DNA from: Viscum album
Lineage: Eukaryota; Streptophyta; Magnoliopsida; Santalales; Viscaceae
Direction of reading: 5' to 3'
Assembly (NCBI GenBank): GCA_963277665.1
Contig: OY728142.1
Coordinates: forward strand, 7,454,001 to 7,518,000
DNA length: 64,000 bases
The translations under genes were made by a program, and so were the position numbers. This document shows, in pieces, positions 57,786-64,000 of this stretch. How positions within the stretch are numbered: the first letter of the stretch is position 1; every line of letters starts with the position of its first letter. Below the pieces are notes generated by a model. That model was given only the letters and a program-made list of their open reading frames with translations. It was not told where the DNA came from and ran no database searches.

Positions 57786-57909
57786 CTATTGTCTGCTTGA
57801 ACTGTATGGTCTCTTTGCAGGTACACATTCTGAACTTCCACTTCTAATTGACCATAAACACAAACCATACTCCAAATCATGCATAGAAGACCATGGTACC
57901 AACATCCTT

Positions 57910-59286
57910 AACCATGATACAGTTCTGTAGACAATTAGTTGAATTTAAAAACTATAGTGTGAAATATTTAAACTCCACAAATCTCATTCATTTGGACCTT
58001 CTTATATTTTAAACTTGGTTTGAACTATGAAATGGTTTGATGTTAAACACAATGTGTTTAAAGTTATTATACAATCCAAAATTTATGTTTTAAAAACCAT
58101 GTCACCCTAAAATGAATTAGATTCTATATGATCATATCATTTTATTTATTCAATAAAAATTCCATTAGAACCATGGATAGAATACATTCATAATCATTTT
58201 CAAACCTGAAAAATTTCAAAAACAAAAATTTTACCACATTCATAACTATGATGTGGTTTTATCCTTAATCTAGTGGTATCCAACAATTTTTTGAAACATC
58301 TTTACTGAAATATCCAAATACATAACCATAATTTATCGAACCATGATGAAATATTGCCAGCCTTTTCATTGTTCACCACCTCATGGTAACCATAACTTTT
58401 AATTCATTATTTCACTATTTTTTTTAAAACCATAACTTCTAACACATCTCCCAATATGACATTGTTTTATTATCTTTAATAAAATTGTTTAAAATTCATC
58501 AAACCATCTCTTAAATTCTTTCATACTTTAACATAGTCACATTTCACCAAATACATACAATTAAAAACAACCACAATACAATTTTAATGTATTCCATAAT
58601 TCTCTATTATTATCTCAACAAAGGTTCCTATAGGTTTTTAGAATATCTCAACATTCTGAGAAATGTTTCAAAAAACACACTCCACTTAGAATTTCTAAAC
58701 CAAATCATACACATTATTCTCATTTCTAAAACAAAAAATACACCTTTTTCTAGTTTTTTTAAAACCTTTCAATTTAAAAAACTTTATTCTTATTCAAAAT
58801 TACTAAAATAGTTATCCTTACCTACCATTTCAAGGAAAATAAACTCATAAAGCATTAATTAAAATGAATTTTATTATTCATTATTTTAAATCCTTCTTTC
58901 CTAATAGAGAGTTTATAAAAAAATTTAAATCAAAATTTTAAAAATTTTAAAATAAAAAAATGGGTTTTCCTGACCTAATAAAATAATAAAAAGAAATAAT
59001 GCACAATCTTCATGATCCTACATGCCCCTATAATGATTCATGAAATAATATAAAAGACATATTCATCCATATGACCTAAAATTTTCCACTTGTATCATTT
59101 TTATCCTGTATTTTGGATTTCCAAACCAACCCCCCTCAAACGATAGGTAATTCTCTTGATATCATGAATTTATTTTTAAGTTGGATTTTAATCACATTTA
59201 TACTATTTATGAAAAAAATATCCCAATTTCTGTGTTCTGATACCCTATCTATGTCTCTAACTAACTCATTTCCTAAAATCCCAATC
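57910..59286. other. AT-rich non-coding stretch right of C5
   Basis: Long A/T runs and no recognised motif. ORFs 58587-58811 and 59113-59307 are low-complexity K/F/I/L-rich. I see no RNA gene or repeat array. Confidence 0.4.
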
Positions 59287-59290
59287 ACCA

Positions 59291-59301
59291 CTCTAATACC
59301 A
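59291..59301 (-). other. Primer-binding-site relic of a minus-strand gypsy element
   Basis: The minus strand reads TGGTATTAGAG, one base from the common PBS, one base after an LTR end GGTCACTACA. The expected internal region to its left (57910-59290) shows no gag. Confidence 0.7.
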
Positions 59302-59302
59302 T

Positions 59303-61620
59303 TGTAGTGACCTAGATCGGGCCACTCAAATGACGCCCAAGTAGGGAGGTCCATGTGACCTCATACACACCGCCCCATATGTAAAAGGATTCTAACAAGT
59401 GGTGATGTACTAACACAACCATGGGAAGATTATGTCATCTAAAACAATTCCTGAGGGTCATGATTGAATATACCAAAAATTCATTACTTGACACAATACT
59501 CACATGGAAAGGTCCAATTTCTACGCACTAACCCATCCGTATAATCTCTAAAAAGGTCCATCAGTAACACCAACCCAAGCCAAATTTGGTAAGGTCCATG
59601 ACCAAATTACCTCTTTAGGGCATGATAATTACACTAATCCATCCCCGAATACCCTAGAGAGGTTTATCAAGAACACCAACCTATCCCCATATAATCTATG
59701 GAGTCCACATCAAACACACATAGGAAATGACAAACATGGTACACATCCCATCTCATAGCTCACCAACTCATCAAGGGACTAGTCCCTTAGGATCTACTCT
59801 TACATCTTGTACACATTCGAGACACATCTCGACCCTATAAGGGCTCTTTTGCAACCATTTGGACCAACCATCACTTTTATAACTTAAGAAAAGTTCTCAT
59901 AGGGTTACCCACACAACCCAAATGCATAATCTTGAAAAATATGTTCTTTTAGGGATACACACACAACACATTTATCATCATTCATAAAAAAACACACAAC
60001 AATCAGAATATGGGTACACATAAAGAACTCATGCTTTGTAAAAGTAGGGCATCTCCCACGCATGGTCAAACATACCAAAATGTGTCCAACCAAGACCTTC
60101 TGATTTTCATTGAAAACCAAGTCAAGACCTCTTTTTAAATGAATTTCAAAATGTTTCATATGCCTCTATATTCACACTATCCCCTTGGGATAAAATCACA
60201 CAAAAAATTATTTAGATAACCCATTACTATTTTAAAACACCATTTCAAAACTTGTTTTCCAAATCACACATCTTCTTTAAAATTACCTTTTATCATAACG
60301 CCCTTTTAAAATACATTTTAAAAATGAACCCATTTTTATTTTCAAAAACCAATACACACATAAAAAAATACATAAGGAGGTCCACTGAAAATCCTTTGAC
60401 CAAGATGCCACTATCAAATCATTTAGTATAATATATAATCCATGTTGACTATTAGGCTAACGTAAGATCGTACCACCCTTATTGGCTAACTCACATAAGA
60501 CAAGAATTATATAGGTATATATACTAATGTGGCATAAAAACATAAAATAACTAATTAACCAATAGATATATTAAGATGAATGACTCTAACTCAATCAATA
60601 GTCCAATAAAACCATCCCATCTTATAATGACATACACTAAGTCCATGAACACCAGTATCATCAACCAAAATAACTAAATTATTTACTTAATTAATTTAAA
60701 CCAAAAACCCAACACCTCGTAATAGGAAATAAACACACTTGGCAATCCAAAAACACTAAAATTGTGAGAAAATGGGTTTTATACACTTTCAATGAACCCT
60801 TTAACATGGTAAATAAAAAATCCCCAAATTATAAACCCAAATGAAGGTTTAATTTCACTGAAAATTCCCAAAATCCCTAAGAAAACTTATAAGAAAATTT
60901 AACTGATAGAAAATGGTGAATGAATGACATATTGAATATAGTCTCTTAGGACATACTCTATAAGTCACATATGAAATACCCATGATGTATGATGATTTCA
61001 CAATACTATGGTGAAATAATTCCTCTTAAAACCCTAACAATTGAACCAAAGTCAACAAAGAGAAAGGGTGGAGAAGCAAGAAAGAAGAAGGTGGGAATCC
61101 TACCTAAAAATAGAATTAAAATGGCCAAGAACCCCTTAAAATTGAAGGGGAAGCAATGAAAAGAGTGGGGCTTGGATGCCCCTTTGTCGCATGACTGTAT
61201 GATAGAGAAACCCTAAGGATGTTTCTATTTTTGTAACCCCTCAACCAATTTAAAAAATAGTCATCGAAATGTTTAGTGGTGTGAACCAAGTGTTCAAACC
61301 ATGAATTTTCATCACCAACCCCCCTTTGACCCCTTATCCCCATTCATAGTCAAAGATACCCCATGAAATCCATTCATGATGTGAATGATCCATTCATTAT
61401 ATGAATGGCCCACAACTACTTTTTTCGGTATCCTGGATACTCCATATCTTCCCTGACACCCCCTAGAATCCTAAAAAAACAACCCAAGCCCGAAAACCCA
61501 TCCCAAAACCCATTTTAAGGGAGTTAAAAAGCTTTTAACACCCATATGAGTCACAATTCTTGAAAAAAAACATCCAAAAAATGAAAAACTAAAATTACCT
61601 TAGGAATTTCCAATCCATAA
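59303..61620 (-). repeat. Gypsy LTR relic, minus orientation
   Basis: The inner terminus TGTAGTGACC at 59303 sits beside a PBS. GGGCCACT...CATGTGACCTCA...CGCCCCATAT landmarks match the inner end of the G1 LTR (4093 on) and the region at 21015. It contains a tandem-like array of ACCCATCC...AGGTCCATNA units at 59520-59715 related to 24440-24745, and a CCTGACACCCCCTAGAATC block near 61455 comparable to 25900. The outer end is not resolved. ORFs such as 59905-60159 and 61116-61343 match nothing. Confidence 0.6.
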
Positions 61621-63000
61621 TAATGCTGGTAATTACAACCATTTTTAACATCCCAACTGAAGATATACCCAATATTTATAATGAGATGTTATATACCTCA
61701 AGTGTTGCTTCCTACATACAAGATTCTATAGAAAAATGTAGAGGGATTAACGTTAAACCTTGGGGAGACTATTCCATAAATAACCATCCTAATAATAATC
61801 ATGATAATATTCACTAATATTTAGAATGAGCTATGCGTACATAATACATAATAAACTGTAGACTAATAAAATATAGTGACTCTAATATGAATCATGTAAT
61901 ATTCTTATGGAATAACTGAATTGTAATATATATATAAATTCATATATGAAACCCTATAAAAAATTAATAAGTTATATAAAATAAAAATTACTATACAAGG
62001 GAAAATTTTCTTATAAAAAATCAAAATAAAATAATAACAGTGGAAACAAGACTAAATTGATTACCTCTTACTAATACTCTAGACTATATGAAATTTCATG
62101 GCATGAGCCAATAACACCCTCTTAATTGAAAAAACATACTTTCATATAACACAAATATGACCTACCTATGTACATGAAAAACTACACCATGTACACGAGT
62201 AGAGGTTGAGTATAATAGAACTAATAATATTTCCCTCACTTTCCTCAACTCCCATGAGTGATTTCAATAAATTATGATATATTTTAAGTGTTTGTGGATA
62301 ATAATCAACTCACCAAAATCTCTAAGAAAAAAATCCACATGAAAAAAACTAAGACAAAAAGGAATACACAACTGATAAAAAATAGAAAAAAACCCATGAA
62401 ATCCTAATATTAAACTCACACAACTCAAATAATAACCCAACCTATCCAAGTCTAGCCTTATAACCCAATAAATTCTTATGTGAATTAATTTAGTATACTC
62501 TTTATGGTATCACCAAAATGAAAACCAAGACTCTTGTATATGGTCAATCATACAAGGGAACCAACTTATTTCACCTTAGGATTAACCATATATCATCACT
62601 AAAACCTACTTATACAATCTAATACCATATAAGAATTATTATATAAGAAAAAAAAGAGTCATCCATAAACATATTTTCAAGATAAAGGAAATATCAGTAG
62701 TGATTTTAATCCACCATATAAATCATGGATTAATATACTCTATGAGTGGCAAGTCTATGGACCCCTCAATCTCAATTATGGAGTAAACCATATTTAAAGT
62801 AGAAAATTCATTAAACCATAATAAATTAAAATCCCCTCATCACTTAAAATATAAATACCTTATATAGGTATTTATATCATTAATCCAACCCACATATTAA
62901 TCAATGAGGATCATGTAACACATGGACACCAAGGAGTTGAAGGCGGACTTAACAAGGAGGGAAGAACACACACAAATGGACAAAACCTATTGTAATTAAT
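61621..63000 (-). repeat. Dispersed LTR-like repeat, relative of 35065-36070
   Basis: From about 61890 the order of landmarks follows 35065-36070 (CATGAGCCA at 62103, CCTCAACTCCCATG near 62243, an AACTCACACAACTCAAAT block near 62412). It is AT-rich, with no coding motif; ORFs 61623-61817 and 62264-62449 are not recognised. Confidence 0.42.
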
Positions 63001-63239
63001 TATGGGCCCAATGAGAAGATTTTTTTTAAAATAATGATGCAGTCCTTATGTGTATTAATCATGAATATCCATGGGGATTACCAAGAACCTTTACTAGGGG
63101 AAGGATTTAGGAATATAATTATATTAATTAATTCCCAAACATGATTTTAAAAACCTAACTCATGGTGTGATATGAATTTCAATCCTAACCCCATGAAATA
63201 TTGAATTCAAATTTATAGGATAGAATTTAAAACGTTTTG

Positions 63240-64000
63240 GTCTAGTTTTCATTACATTCTAAAAGGGTTTGCTAGTTGTCTCCTAAAGTCATGGAAATGT
63301 GCCAAAATTGTTAAAATTATTATTTGTGATTTTTGAATTTTGAAAACTAGGTGTAGACTTTTGTATCACTCTTTGGAAATATATAGGTACCCTCTTATAC
63401 TCTTGTAAAATCAATGAATGAATGTAATGTTAATATGGTGAGTTTTGCTTGCAGACTTTGTGTTCTTGATGAATTATTTTACTTATCAAAGGATTAGAAA
63501 TCCTTTGTGGAATATTGTGGATAGAGTTCTTAAAGACAATTTCTCTTGGGGTTTTATCTAGAAAATTCCCCCATAATTATAATTTTCACTATCCTTAAAC
63601 AAAATTTTAATTTTTTTTATTTCTGATATCCAGGAGATCCACACACAGGTGTTAACCAAGTTTCCTAATAAATTTTTTAGTAGTTTTTGGGTTGCTTATT
63701 ATTTTGTATCAGAGGAAACTTAAAAGATATCAGGTCCTTATTTCATATCCCTTATTCCATATTCATTTATATTTTAACTGGTCTGATATCAATTCCTATT
63801 TATTTTATTCTTTACATACAAATTCCATTTCTTCATTATTTTGGATATAAAATATTCCATTCTTGTAGTTGAGAAGCTCATCTTTATTCTCCATCTAGAA
63901 TCATAAAAATAAAATCTATAAATTATGATATATAGAATATTTGTAACTTCCCAATATTTTAGAATATATTTCTCATTAAATAAATTTAATTTCTTTGATA
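63240..64000 (+). mobile_element. C6: start of a Ty1/copia element (LTR, PBS, leader), runs off the window
   Basis: 63240 to about 63700 has the layout of a short copia LTR: a TTGGTCTAGTTTTCATTACA start, a TATATAGGTACCCTCTTA block near 63381 followed by AATGAATGAATGTAATG, and a T-rich end. It is followed by a PBS-like TTGTATCAGAG at 63704-63714, two mismatches or fewer from the usual PBS. The bases after it are AT-rich with no recognised gag yet; the ORF 63687-63872 overlaps the PBS and is not a gene. Left LTR boundary approximate. Confidence 0.55.

Larger units (their letters stand above)
49237..57904 (-). mobile_element. C5: near-complete Ty1/copia retrotransposon
   Basis: Two LTRs of equal length (49237-50680 and 56461-57904, 1444 bp each) flank a 5.8-kb internal region and are bordered by a perfect 5-bp duplication TCCTT (49232-49236 and 57905-57909). 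Minus-strand order: 5' LTR, PBS, gag, protease, integrase, RT, RNase H, PPT, 3' LTR. The gag-pol frame runs unshifted from 56414 down to about 52220 apart from some twenty stops. A single missing A then shifts it, and 361 codons of RT/RNase H remain open. Catalytic residues are changed in RT and integrase. In two sampled stretches the LTRs differ at about 7-10 percent of bases, so the insertion is not recent. No envelope-like ORF is present. The lineage may be SIRE-like, given the long coiled-coil gag and the integrase text, but this is tentative. Confidence 0.93.
56461..57904 (-). repeat. C5 5' LTR (1444 bp)
   Basis: Termini are TGAAGGACCCC (inner) and GGTACCAACA (outer), with TCCTT duplicated beyond. 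It begins TGTTGGTACC on the minus strand. It would drive transcription of the element. Confidence 0.95.

Noticed and set aside
63687..63872. 61-codon hydrophobic ORF as a membrane peptide
   Set aside because: Spans the LTR end and PBS of C6; hydrophobicity follows from T-rich composition.

Overview
The window is nuclear DNA of a seed plant, most likely an angiosperm with a large, repeat-rich genome. The evidence is the mobile-element fauna: Ty3/gypsy chromoviruses with multi-kilobase LTRs, several Ty1/copia lineages, primer binding sites matching initiator-Met tRNA (TGGTATCAGAG type), and a TRIM-like miniature element. I find no host gene, tRNA, rRNA, CRISPR array or organellar block. Every coding trace I can recognise is retrotransposon gag or pol, and all of it is broken by stops, frameshifts or deletions. 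The background is AT-rich, with GC-richer patches inside LTRs.

Layout. 1-6147: minus-strand gypsy element G1, internally deleted, with one complete 2055-bp LTR and the other LTR cut by the window edge. G1 sits inside the 5' LTR of G2 (6148-15237, plus strand), a Tekay/Del-like chromovirus with a 3.3-kb LTR. 15238-36070: old, mostly non-coding LTR-like DNA in both orientations, with tandem-repeat arrays and a copia integrase relic (C1, 20100-20990). 36900-39561: plus-strand copia relic C2, interrupted by a TRIM (39562 to about 40025). 40675-46030: minus-strand copia C3. 46030-48270: plus-strand, internally deleted copia C4. 49237-57904: minus-strand copia C5, the best preserved element, with 1444-bp LTRs on both sides, a TCCTT target-site duplication, PBS, PPT and a continuous but stop-riddled gag-pol frame. 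57910-63240: AT-rich DNA and minus-strand gypsy LTR relics. 63240-64000: start of another copia (C6), with its LTR end and PBS.

The elements do not work together as a system; they are nested layers of different age. What deserves a second look is non-coding structure inside the LTRs. Three unrelated families carry many copies of their own short dyad-symmetric motif: TACACGNCGTGTA in G1, ACTTGCGCGAC and its complement in C5, and a GGTTGG-N8-CCAACC hairpin in the LTRs at 26-28 kb and 34 kb. Many variants look like CpG deamination products. There is also a 4 x 190-bp tandem array, an 18-unit minisatellite, a CpG-rich island inside the G2 LTR, and the TRIM.

Limits: everything was read by eye. 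Boundaries of old LTR relics, lineage names and divergence figures are estimates; exact boundaries are claimed only where termini, PBS, PPT or target duplications are visible.
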